From the NCBI RefSeq assembly GCF_026212465.1, contig NC_080056.1, forward strand, positions 22,592,464 to 22,656,463: a DNA stretch of 64,000 bases. The letters run 5' to 3'. Positions 21,523 to 31,856 of the stretch are shown here, in pieces. The first letter of the stretch is position 1. The number at the start of each line of letters is the position of its first letter. Under the pieces are notes generated by a model. The model was not told the origin of the DNA, searched no databases, and saw only the letters and a program-made list of their open reading frames with translations. Both the position numbers and the translations under genes were made by a program. Source of the DNA: Amaranthus tricolor (lineage: Eukaryota > Streptophyta > Magnoliopsida > Caryophyllales > Amaranthaceae).

Positions 21523-22557
21523 TTAGTGAAGCTTGATCATACCAAGTTCCAATCTCATCTTTTCATATTGTTCCCTCGGAAGTGGTTTAGTCATGATATC
21601 TGCAACTTGCTCATTAGTGTTAACATGCTTGACTATTATATTCTTATTTTCAACATTGTCCTTAAGAAAATGATGTCTTATATGTATGTGTTTAACCCTA
21701 GAATGATGTACTGGATCTTTGGATATGCATATCGCACTGGTATTATAACAATAAATAGGAACGCATTCAATTTTAATACCAAAATCTCTTAGCTGTTGTT
21801 TTATCCAAAGCATTTGGGAACAGCAAGCTGCTGCTGCTGCTGCCACATGTTCTGCTTCAACGGTGGATAGTGCAACAATGTTCTGTTTCTTGGAACACCA
21901 CGATACTAAACATGAGCCAAAAAAATGTACCACACGTGATGTGCTCTTTCTATTAACAAGATCTCCTGCATAATCTGCATCACTATAACCTTTCAAGTCA
22001 TAGCCATCACTTTTTGGATAAAATAAGGACAAGTCATTTGTTCCCTTTAAATATCTTAGAATTTTTTTTACTGCTGTATAACGTGATTCTTTGGGGTTAG
22101 ATTGAAATCTAGCACATAAACCAACACTAAATGAAATATCAGGTCTACTTGCAGTTAGATATAATAAAGAACCAATAATGCCTCGATAAATGGTTTGATC
22201 AACATTAATGCCTCTTAAGTCTTCATCTAATCTAACATTTGTAGCCATAGGTGTGTGATTGGTTTTAGCGTTGTTTAGACCAAATTTCTTAAGAAGTTCT
22301 TTTATATATTTTTGTTGATGAATAAAGATACCATTTTCAGTTTGTTTAATTTGCAAACCTAGAAAGAAATTTAATTCTCCCATCATGCTCATTTCAAATT
22401 CAATGCCCATTAGGCTAGCAAATTCTTTACATAACAAATCATTGGTAGCACCAAAAATAATATCAACATAAATTTGAACAACCAAAATATCAGTACCTCT
22501 ATTCTTAAAGAACAAGGTTTTGTCAATTTTTCCTCTAATAAAGTTATTTTTAATCAA
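21523..22557 (-). pseudogene. Copia reverse transcriptase C-terminal half and RNase H
   Basis: The frame holds the palm motif region (VVQIYVDIIFGATNDLL), the FFLGLQI thumb segment, then RNase H (GYSDADYAGDLVNRKSTSR, QNIVALSTVEAEHVAAAAAA, HHSRVKHIHIRHHFLKDNVE, EQVADIMTKPL). Copia elements normally have YVDD here; one aspartate codon is missing, giving YVDI, which should abolish DNA synthesis. The rest of this segment is well conserved and open over 344 codons, so the lesion is in otherwise good sequence. RNase H removes the RNA template strand in replication. Confidence 0.85.
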
Positions 22558-23820
22558 AAACTTGGATAATCTTTCATACCACTGCCTAGGAGCTTGTTTT
22601 GTCCCGTAAAGAGCTTTATCAAGCTTATAAACATGATCCGGTTTAGAGGAATTTTCAAAACCAGGGGGCTATTCCACAAAGACTTCTTCATCAAGAAAAC
22701 CATTCAAGAAAGCACATTTAACATCCATTTGATATAATTTAAAATTCATAAAAGCAGCAAAAGAAATTAAAATTCTGATAGCCTCTAACCTTGCTACAGG
22801 AGCGAATGTCTCGATATAATCAATCCCTTCTTTTTGATTGTACCTTTTAACCACGAGCCTTGCTTTGTTTCTTACTACAATTCCATGCTCATCTAATTTG
22901 TTTCTAAAAACCCACTTTAGTCCGATTACCTTCTTGTGCTTGGGTTTTGGTTCTAAGTGCCATACTTTATTTCTTTCAAATTCATTTAATTCTTCTTGCA
23001 TGGCAACAACCCATTCGGAATCTTTTAAGGCTTCTTCGTGATTCTTGGGTTCAAGGGTTGATAAGAACGCAAAGTGTGCATAGAAATTTCTCATTTGGGA
23101 TCTAGTTTGTGTTCCTTTATTCAAATCACTTACAATCAAATCAAGTGGGTGATATTTTTTATATTTCCAAGGTTTAGGCAAAAATTTTCTTGTGGGAACA
23201 GTAGTGTGCTCTGGATCAGTCACATGATTTTTGTTCTGTTTAGTTACTGGATCAACTCGTTCATTTGTGGGAACAGCTGGATTGGGAACAATCTGCTGGT
23301 CCTGTAGAACTAGCAGTTCCTGATCTTGATCTGACCTTTATGCATCTTCTTGAATGGGCTGATCTCCTGCTGTTCCTTGATCCTGCTGTTTCATTTCTTC
23401 TTCATCATCTTCAAGATTAGCAAGACATATTTTAACATTGTTTATATCCTTTCCACTTGTTGAAAAGTTAGTTTCATCAAAAATAATGTGAACGGATTCT
23501 TCTACGCACATTGTTCTTTTGTTATAAACTCTATAAGCTTTACATTGTGATGAGTAGCCAAGGAATACTGCTTCATCACTTCTCTCATCAAACTTTCCTA
23601 TATTTCGTTTTCCATTTACATGAACAAAACATTTACATCCAAATATACGAAAATGGGAAATATTCGGTTTTGCCCCTTTAAGCAGTTCATAGGGAGTTTT
23701 GGAAGTGATTGGTCTTATTAATACTCAATTTAAAATATAGCAAGCAGTATTAACAGCCTCGGCCCAAAAACTTTGAGGTAGACCACTTGCAATCAACATG
23801 GTTCTAGCCATTTCCTCTAA
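22558..23820 (-). pseudogene. Copia reverse transcriptase N-terminal half and linker
   Basis: Minus-strand translation gives the integrase C-terminal landmark CFVHVNGKRNIGKFDERSDE with VFLGYS, a polar linker with a stop near 23340, and then the reverse transcriptase start ([76 protein letters not shown]). A stop near 22669 precedes PPGFENSSKPDHVYKLDKAL, and KQAPRQWYERLSKFL then leads into the next segment. In active elements this is continuous with the YVDD palm. Confidence 0.85.
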
Positions 23821-23824
23821 TGTT

Positions 23825-24643
23825 CTATTTTTTTCTTTCAACCACAACAATTTTTTGTGGTGTTCTAGGTGTGGAAAAATTGTGACTTATGCCATGTTCA
23901 TTACAATAATTTATGAAGCTTGAATTTTCAAATTCTCTTCCATGATCTGACCTTATGCTAATGAGTTGATTATTATTGGATTTTTGTATTTTGTTTGCAA
24001 AAGAAACAAACTCATCAAAGGCTTCATCTTTAGATACTAAAAATAAAGTCCATGTGAACCTACTGTAATCAAAAACATATCGTTTGCCACTGCGGCTGTG
24101 AGTTCTCATAGGTCCACAAAGATCCATATGGATTAACTCAAGCGGTTTTGAGGTGCTTACCACATTTTTTGGTTTAAAGGATGATCTCACTTGTTTTCCT
24201 TTGGCACAAGGATCACAAACTTCATCCTTTTTGAATTGTATGGATGACAATCCTCTAACTAGGTCTTTTTCTCTTAACATGTTAATTAAAGAAAAGCTAG
24301 CATGGCGTAGTCGTTTGTGCCAAAGAAGAGGATCTTCCTCTAAGACACTGAGACAAGTCAGGCTCAATTTGGGAATAGTGTTGAGGTCCACAACATAGGT
24401 GTTCCCTTTTCGAATTCCTTCTAATACTACGTCTCCAGTGTCACTTCTAGATATAATGCATCGTTCAGAAGTAAATTTAACAGAGTTACCTTTATCGCAA
24501 AATTGACAAATACTTGGTAGATTGTGTTTTAAATTCTCGACTAAAAATACATTGTCAATGGCATGGGAACTTGACCTCCTACTTTTCCTTTTGCTATGAT
24601 TTCGCCTGTCATGTGTTTGGAACACCCACTGTCGAGATACCAT
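23825..24643 (-). pseudogene. Copia integrase with GAG_pre-integrase domain
   Basis: The zinc-binding pre-integrase region reads WHKRLRHASFSLINML with CDPCAKGKQ, and the catalytic core has LIHMDLCGPM (first aspartate) and IRSDHGREFEN (second aspartate). Integrase inserts the element's DNA copy into the genome. The usual hydrophobic stretch before DYSRFTWT is shortened (GKRYVFDYSRFTW), which points to a small in-frame deletion within the core fold. The end of the core (beyond TPRTPQ) is frameshifted. Confidence 0.83.
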
Positions 24644-26500
24644 GAGTTGTTCCCCCTCACTAGAACCTGCAAAGCAAATTAATTGTTAGGATTAGGAACC
24701 CAGTCATTCTTGGGTTCCCTGTCAATTATACATGAATCATTTTTCTTAATCCACATGCGTTCGACATAAATTTTATTTGCTTTGGTATGCTGTTCCCTTT
24801 TTGCACATTGAAATTTCAGGTGTCCGCAATTTCCACAAAAGGAACAGACTTTACTACTGGGGAGATCTACATAGACCTTTTACTTTTTATTATTCTTAAC
24901 ATAACCTAGTCCTTCCGTACTCTTAGTTTTAGCGTTTAGACATTTGGGAAATCATTGATTTTCCCTTTTCCTCTTAAATTTAATTCATGTTTTAGTTTTT
25001 CATTCTCTATTTTACAGGAATCTATGTCTAATTTCATCTTTTGAAATTCAGTGCTAAACACGTGAGTGGTTATATCATTTACGTTTCTTTTTCATCCTAG
25101 CAATTTATATTGATTTATTTCAACATTAAGAAATAATAAATTCCTGCTTCACCTTTTCCAATGTTTCTTTTAAAATAATATTTTGATCTAGCAAATAAAA
25201 AAATCTACTTTGCACATCGAACCTAAAGGAATTTAGGTAGGAAACATGGTCTTTACTAGTTTCAAGGTCTTTTTCAATTTGGAGACATTTGGCATTTTGT
25301 TCATCTAATTTCTCTTGTGTGTCCAAGAGCAACTTAATTAATTTATACTTATTGAATTTAAATAGGTGTTTAGGAAATGAACTAGAAGACCTTACCTCTT
25401 CTTCCTTAGACTCTTCATCCTTGCTATGATGAGATGCCATGGGACATAAATTTGCAGTTTCTTCTTCTACTAGAACTTCTGTCTCAGCTTCGCTCTCGGT
25501 ATCACCCCGTGCTGCAATCATGGCTTTGCGAAAGTCTGTTTTGAAGTTTCCCTTCTTAGGTTGTCTTCCATCTTCTCTTGCTTTTCCCTTGCCCTTTTTA
25601 TTCTTCCATTGTGGGTAATCCTTGATAAAGTGGTCGGTATTTCCACATTTGTTGCATTCAAAATTTGTCTTCATGTTAGCAGTTCCTCTTTCTTTGTTAT
25701 TTCTTTGATTTCTATATCTGCTGTTCCTGAAGAACTTTTAAATTTTCGCAGCAACATAGCAGCTTCCTCTTCATTAGTTTCTGATTCTTCATGATCATTT
25801 GCTGCCAGAGCCAAGCCTTTATTTTGAAAACTGTCTGCTGTTCCCAAATGCAATTCGTGTGTCATAAGGGAACCAGCCAGCTCTTCCAGATTAAACTTAG
25901 TGAAATCATTGGACTCCTGGATGGCTGTGACCTTGGCTCTCTAGCGTTCATCTTGTGGAAGACTCCTAAGGATTTTCCTGACCTGTTCATCAACGGGAAT
26001 AATCTTACTAAGAGAGACTAGTTCGCTTGTGATGTTTGTGAACCTAGTGAACATCTCTTGGATCTTTTCCCTAGGCTCCATGACGAACCTTTCATATTTG
26101 GACATCAAGAAGTCTATCTTGGAGCGTTTCACTTCACTTGTTCCCTCATGGTAACTTCCAGCAGGTCCCAAATCTGTTTGGCAGTTTTGCAACCCATAAT
26201 ACGATTATGTTTATTTGGTCCAAGACCACAGTGAAGTAATTTGATAGCAAGAGCATTCATCTCCATCTTTTGAAAATCTTCTTTCTCGTATTCAGTGATC
26301 GATTTAGGAATAGTTTCGTTATGGGAGTTAATGGTCGTCACCTCAAAGTCTCCAATTTCAATAACTCTCCAAACTTGATAATTTTCGGCCTTAATGAAGA
26401 TTTCCATTCTATTCTTCCAATAGGTGTAGAATTTCCCATCAAACATGGGTGGCCTTTGTGTTGAGTACCCTTCTTCCATACGTTCATTCATCTTCAACAT
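24644..26500 (-). pseudogene. gag: Sirevirus Gag, several frames
   Basis: The N-terminal part (26500-26129) has the DUF4219/UBN2 pattern (QRPPMFDGKFYTYWKNRMEI, MNALAIKLLHCGLGPNKHNR, AKQIWDLLEVT). A second frame (26192-25941) carries SKYERFVMEPREKIQEMFTR. The zinc knuckle at about 25665 reads CNKCGNTDHFIKDY, where the final cysteine of CX2CX4HX4C is tyrosine, so metal binding should be impaired. A coiled-coil-like region (LDTQEKLDEQNAKCLQIEKD) follows. Frame changes near 26150, 25930 and 25670 break the protein. Confidence 0.8.
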
Positions 26501-26555
26501 CTCTTTTGGGAACAGGATACTGCTCTCATGGTTTCCTGATTAAATGAGGAACAGG

Positions 26556-26567
26556 GCTCTGATACCA
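26556..26567 (-). promoter_or_regulatory. tRNA-Met primer binding site of Sirevirus
   Basis: TGGTATCAGAGC on the minus strand, next to the LTR end at 26570, sets the element's orientation. Confidence 0.9.
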
Positions 26568-26569
26568 AT

Positions 26570-27572
26570 TGTAGAAATACCAAGAAATGGACGAACACAA
26601 CAAGAGGAGGGGTGAATTGTTGTATATCAAGTTTAAAATTTTTAGCCCTAATTTTTGCGGAATTATAACAAGAAAATAAACTTAAACTTAAAATGAAAAA
26701 GATAAAAGGTGACAACGATTTTACGTGGAAACCTTTTTGGCCTAATAAGAAGGAAAAACCACGACCCTCCAGGATTTCAATAATTCTCTTACTATGTTTT
26801 AGGCAATCAATTACAATTACATAAAACAATTTGCTTCAATAGAAGCTTCTCTACTCTAGGCCTACTTCTCTTCCTCTTCTATTTCTCCTTTTCTTTTTCT
26901 TTTATTTCTCACGCTTCACTTGAAGCTTCTTTTCTCCCCTAGACTTCCCTTAAGTCTAGTTACAACAAATCACTCAAATACCTTTACAAGGCCATATTCT
27001 GAAAAAGGATAAAAATTAAAAAGTTGCATAAGAAAAATATAATAAATTAATTGGCAATTGTATGCATAAGATATTTTTCTTATTTTTTTCTCACCTTTTT
27101 AGGACACTCTTAGATATATTCGGTTCAATCAATGAGCACTTCTATTTATAGAGCAAAATACCGTTGCATAATGAGTATGATAACTTCCAATTATTCCTCG
27201 ATCCTAAATTAAAGGAGGAGTTACTTGGAATATTTGAATATGCTGCCACGGTTACTATACTCTAAAAATAGAGTTACGGTTCCCTCATACTAAAAATAGT
27301 ATCGGAGCCAATATTAAGATCCTTATTATGTGGAGACCTTTTCTAATCAAAGAATAAGTCTTAGGTTATATTTAGATGACTAAAAATAGTTTTGCCAACA
27401 AGCTTATTAATTAAATTAAGCAACTAATTTAGCTTTTAACCGTTACATCAACTAAAAAACAGAAAATAAATTATTTGCAGTTTTCCAGCCGATGTCTTCT
27501 CCAGACTTGCAACGTAGAAACAGTGTGCGGTCTCCATCTACAACTTTCGTCAGATTGTCAACTTTGGGAACA
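26570..27572 (-). repeat. 5' LTR of the Sirevirus (about 1 kb)
   Basis: The inner end (TGTAGAAATA on the plus strand) abuts the primer binding site. The outer end is placed at GGGAACA (27572), so that on the minus strand the LTR starts TGTTCCCAAAG. Its partner is missing, so the outer limit rests only on the TG...CA rule. Confidence 0.65.
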
Positions 27573-27684
27573 GTAGACCTCCTGTCTACTTTTGTAACTT
27601 AATAATTTATATATAATTATTTAATATTTTATAATATTTAATACAACTTTTTTATATTTCTCTAAATTATTACTATTTTGTATT

Positions 27685-27717
27685 AATAATAATAATAACA
27701 ATACTAACAATAATACC

Positions 27718-27779
<62 letters not shown>

Positions 27780-27884
27780 CAACAACAACAACAACAAAAA
27801 CAACAACAACAACAACAACAATAATAATAATTAAAATAACAAAACTAATAAAATATAATAACAATATTAATAATATATAATGAC

Positions 27885-27948
<64 letters not shown>

Positions 27949-27990
27949 TTAATATTAATAATAATAATTATAATAACAATAATTATTGCA
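27685..27990. repeat. Compound (AAT)n/(AAC)n microsatellite
   Basis: About 300 bp of AAT units with an AAC block at 27776-27818 and a second AAT block at 27880-27948. The poly-leucine, poly-valine and poly-isoleucine frames here are artefacts. Confidence 0.95.
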
Positions 27991-28159
27991 CGAGTACAAA
28001 AAAACAGTGGGAATTTTGAAATTTGAAAGGGAGAGACGGGCGGGCTACGAGTAGGGTCGTCGCCCCTGCAGAAAAATCTTCCACCTGATTTCCTTTGCCT
28101 TGCAAGCTCCTTTTTGCTATTTCCCGAGGTGGGGCAAAGCGGGGGCTACGTGGCAGTTC

Positions 28160-28690
28160 GTCGCCTGTTCCCAAGAATCAAACATTTGTTGATGAGGTGG
28201 GCGACGGGTTTGCTTCAAAAATAAGATCTACCTTTAACTATAGACAACATGTAGAAGCTAGTAGTTGGAAGGGTATCACCAAACCCACTCAAGATTTTTA
28301 CTTTAATGAATTTAAGGTAAAATAATTATATACTTGTTTATTTTCAGATTTTTTATATATAAATTATTATAAGTATTTTATTTAATGAAAAATTTATGTA
28401 TTTAGAAACAATACAAATGGGACCCTCGTCTTGAACATTTCGTTAGGAGGGCATGGGAGAAAAAAGTCGCACGCTATGCGGATATGCTTTTCAAGGCGTA
28501 CAAAAAGTTAAAAAGCACGCCTGATTTTAAGCCCACATCCCTCGATAATGAGACTTGGTCACGAGGAAAAATGATTAGGAGCGCGTAGTTAATAAAGCTC
28601 TATCGGCTAGGAACTCCTCCAATCGACGTGGAGGAGGAGACAAGCTGAAGCCACCCATATAGGTTGCTCACTCCCGCATGCTAGAACCAT
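28160..28690 (+). pseudogene. CACTA Transposase_24-type fragment, N-terminal exons
   Basis: Plus-strand exons encode HVEASSWKGITKPTQDFYFN before a GT donor near 28317, then KQYKWDPRLEHFVRRAWEKK and VARYADMLFKAYKK, then a stop (TAG near 28587). The pattern of an aromatic, lysine-rich helix after an intron fits the Transposase_24 (Ptta/En/Spm) proteins. The match is weaker than for elements A and B. Confidence 0.55.
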
Positions 28691-29789
28691 GCGAAATTTG
28701 GTGAGTATTTAGTTAATTATGTAGTATACACATGGTCTTAAATAGTCATAGTCATTAATGTTACCTTCCTCTTGTTATCACCTTCAGCTAACCCTTTTTA
28801 ACATCAAACACCTTTCTTTTTTTTTTCTTTTTCTTTTTTTTTAGTTTTAGTTCTCAAAGTCGTTTTAAATATTTATAGGTATACACATAGTCTTAAATTT
28901 TGGTCTTATGAAGTTATAGAACAAAACCATGACATATATTCATATATATTATAGTGGTTTGTATCATTTATAGTTTCAGGCCACACTCATAAAAAGTAAT
29001 GTCTAAAATGTAGATTGGTTGATAGATTTGGGAGTGACTTTCAATTGTAAAAGAAGACTATTACAAAACTCAAGTCTAAAGTTCATTAACTTGTTGAATG
29101 AATATGCAAAATATAAGAGTGTCAATAAAAAGGGCTGTAGTACTAAAGTCCACTAAAAATTTCTTTATATAAACAACATGAACACTAATTAAAAATTTCC
29201 ATCCTTTTAGTATTTACTTAAATAATCTTATAATAAGAGGTGTAATATGAGATGCAAAAGCCAAACTTAAATCCCTAGCTACCTTTCAATTAGCTAGAGT
29301 ATATCCTCCAATTAACAAACAAGTAATAACATCATACAACAATTACTAGTTTATTTAGCACTAATATCCAAGTTTATACACTTTTACACACCTATTACTT
29401 TTTAAGAGTATAGATATTGATAATTAGAATCGAGCCGAAAATTAAAAAACTTAATTCATCACAAACGTTTAAATTTGATCCCAAAAATTCTAACATTAAG
29501 CTGTTTAATTTCTAAACTTTAAATCCGATAGATAGTAAATTCGTAAATTCTTAAATGAGATAGTTTCATGGTGATATTATTTTTATTGGGCTGACTAATG
29601 TATATTTAGTATGTTATAGTGACACTTACAATTTAAAGTGATCAAATTAAAAAAATGAGCTAATTATATAAATTCGTCTCTTTATGAAACGGTTTTATAC
29701 AAGACGACTGTAGTAAATTTGTTTATTTAACTAAATTTCATGTTAAAGTTTATTTGCAACCTATTGTTAAAAGTCTTAGAGATGAATTT
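28691..29789. other. No recognised gene (transposon intron or later insertion)
   Basis: AT-rich DNA between two pieces of the same CACTA-type gene. A poly-pyrimidine run lies at 28817-28842. No ends of an inserted element were identified. Confidence 0.35.
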
Positions 29790-30165
29790 AAATTTGGTTG
29801 GATGCTATTAAAAATGTAGATGCTGGGTCAAGCACAAAAAAGAAGAAAAGCAGAAAGGTATTTGGGGTTGGGTCCGCTTCCAAAATTATTTATCCATCAG
29901 AGCTAACCAATAATCCGTGTTCTCACCCTGCACAACCTAATTATGATGCCATCATTCAGACAAAAGTTTACAGATTTGGAAAGACGACAAACAGAGTTTA
30001 ACAATGGTTTATGGGAAGCAGTGCGAATGGGAAATGCTTAGATTGCGTTTGAGACTAATCAAAGTCTGACTCCACAAATCGAAAGAGAACGAGAAATTTT
30101 TTTGACATTTCTTCAAACGCATCTCAATTTGTTTCAACCCCCTCCCCTACCTCCACCTAATGAAT
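29790..30165 (+). pseudogene. CACTA Transposase_24-type fragment, C-terminal exon
   Basis: The frame includes DAGSSTKKKKSRKVFGVGSA. The FGVGSA motif next to a basic run is typical near the C-terminus of these plant CACTA proteins, and a proline-rich PPPLPPP-like tail in another frame follows near 30145. It is broken by a stop at 29999-30001. Confidence 0.5.
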
Positions 30166-31125
30166 GATTGAATTTATGTAACTTTTGTGACTTTATACAT
30201 AAACCTTTGTTTTATATACAATATGTTTCTTTTTTATTTTTATTTATTTGTTTTATGTGTGTGTGTATACATAAACCTTTGTTTTACATTTTTTCGGGTC
30301 GGATAATTTTCGATTCCGGGTCGGATTTTCGGGTCGGGTTTATTTTGAACAGCTCTAGATTCCATAAAGATGAATCAAATATTGTATAAAATTAATATTC
30401 TATAGATTGTTGAGCAACTTTATAATTTCATTAAATTTTATTGAGTATATACAATAAAATGTTCATTAATAAAATAAAAGTAAATTATATTCTTAACTAA
30501 TTTGTAACTTAAACTAGATAGCATTTGTACAATGCACAGCTTAGTTCATCTTATGTGTAATATTTCTTGAAAAAAAACACATGAATTGTACATTATTGTT
30601 TGCATCGGATAATTTTTTTCTTTAGCATGCAATATTGATATTTCAGTTGATGTGATTTATTTCAATATTTATTTGATAAACTTTATATAAAAATAACTAA
30701 TATTCTCCGAGGCAATTGAAAAGAAATTATATAATTAATTAAGTTCAGAAGTGGTTCAACTAATTAATTATAGCATTCTTTTAAAAAACAAATATGATAA
30801 AAAAAAATTAATCCAAGGTAAGAATATATAACATAAGATTTAAATTCTTCATTAGTTATTGCTATATTTATGTATATTTATAAAAAAGTGAAACAAATAA
30901 AATTAGTAAAATGAAATGAAATAGAACATTTGGTAAAAATCAATAACACTAAACAAATGCCCATCCAGCAACATAAATAATTAAAACGGTATTTCCTCAA
31001 AATGCAGTGTCTAAGTTTGTTCTGGTTACAGATAAAGTAAATCTAGCTAATTCCTAATTCTTTCTGATACTCCAAAACAAATTAATCCGATTCCATAAAT
31101 GCATGATTAAAAAAAAAATTAATAT
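30166..31125. other. AT-rich spacer, small hAT-like remnant, no gene
   Basis: A short G/C-rich patch at 30293-30358 (TTTCGGGTCGG, CGGGTCGGATTTTCGGGTCG, then GAACAGCTCTA) resembles the subterminal part of hAT MITEs. The remainder shows no gene. Bases 31121-31125 (AATAT) are the left target duplication of the Tat element. Confidence 0.4.
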
Positions 31126-31820
31126 TGTCATGGTAGTACTTACTCAATTAATTTATTTATTTAGTAATTTGCATCATATTACAAAAATACCCCTTAACCT
31201 TTACAGTGGACTTTAACTGTTGGTCAAATGGGCTTTTGGATCTCCCATCTTCCCTGAATGACCCATAGGGTTTCTACTTCCAAGATACCTTAACTTCCTT
31301 CCTTGGAAGTAACTACCTGTTGGACCTAACTTCCCACTCACCCACATTCTTTGATCATCCTTCTTCCACGGTGGATAACTGCCCACTATCTTCCACTCTC
31401 CATCATAACCACCAGTTGCTGCCCATTACTCCCATGATCATCAACTCCTCCTCAACAATAACTTCATTTCCTTCATTATAAATAGGGGCAGCCACCAAGA
31501 AGGAAAAGGACATCTGAAAATAATCCTCTTAAGCATCCTCGCTCATACTCCACTTCATTAGCCTACAAACATTCCAATAACATCACCCACTGCATCTTTT
31601 GGTATTCATTCTGTAATCGCTAATTCCATATTCTCACATCCACGTTCTAACTTGAGCGTCGGAGGGGTTTTCCGGGAGATCACCCCCGGACAAGGCTAAC
31701 GTGTTGTTTCGCAGGAATTCAAGTCGCTTCCTCCCACGAGTCGCTCCTCTTGATCACACTTCCACCTATCTCCAGGTATTTTAAGTGTCTTTTGCACTTC
31801 CTCGTTTCACAACCGAAACA
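31126..31820 (+). repeat. 5' LTR of the Tat element
   Basis: Starts TGTCATGGTAG and ends AACCGAAACA. A TATA box TATAAATAGGGGCAGCC at 31477 drives the sense transcript. The right LTR carries the same box at 43940. Confidence 0.95.
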
Positions 31821-31821
31821 G

Positions 31822-31842
31822 TTTGGCGCCGTCTGTGGGGAT
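31822..31842 (+). promoter_or_regulatory. Primer binding site of the Tat element
   Basis: TTTGGCGCCGTCTGTGGGG lies one to two bases after the LTR and is the primer site form typical of Tat elements (TGGCGCCGTCTGTGGG). It differs from the tRNA-Met sites of the other elements in this window. Confidence 0.85.
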
Positions 31843-31856
31843 CTAAACAAAAAGTC

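Larger units (their letters stand above)
20297..27572 (-). mobile_element. Copia element, Sirevirus (SIRE/Maximus) type, degraded
   Basis: On the minus strand the order is LTR (27572-26570), primer binding site, gag with a DUF4219/UBN2-type start, zinc knuckle, GAG_pre-integrase, integrase, reverse transcriptase, RNase H, then an extra ORF. Copia order (integrase before reverse transcriptase), a ~1-kb LTR, the UBN2-like Gag and the downstream ORF all point to the Sirevirus group. The 3' LTR was not found. Many stops, frameshifts and a catalytic-site deletion make it inactive. Confidence 0.82.

Noticed and set aside
27621..27864. Poly-leucine, poly-valine and poly-isoleucine frames
   Set aside because: They are translations of AAT/AAC microsatellites in different frames.
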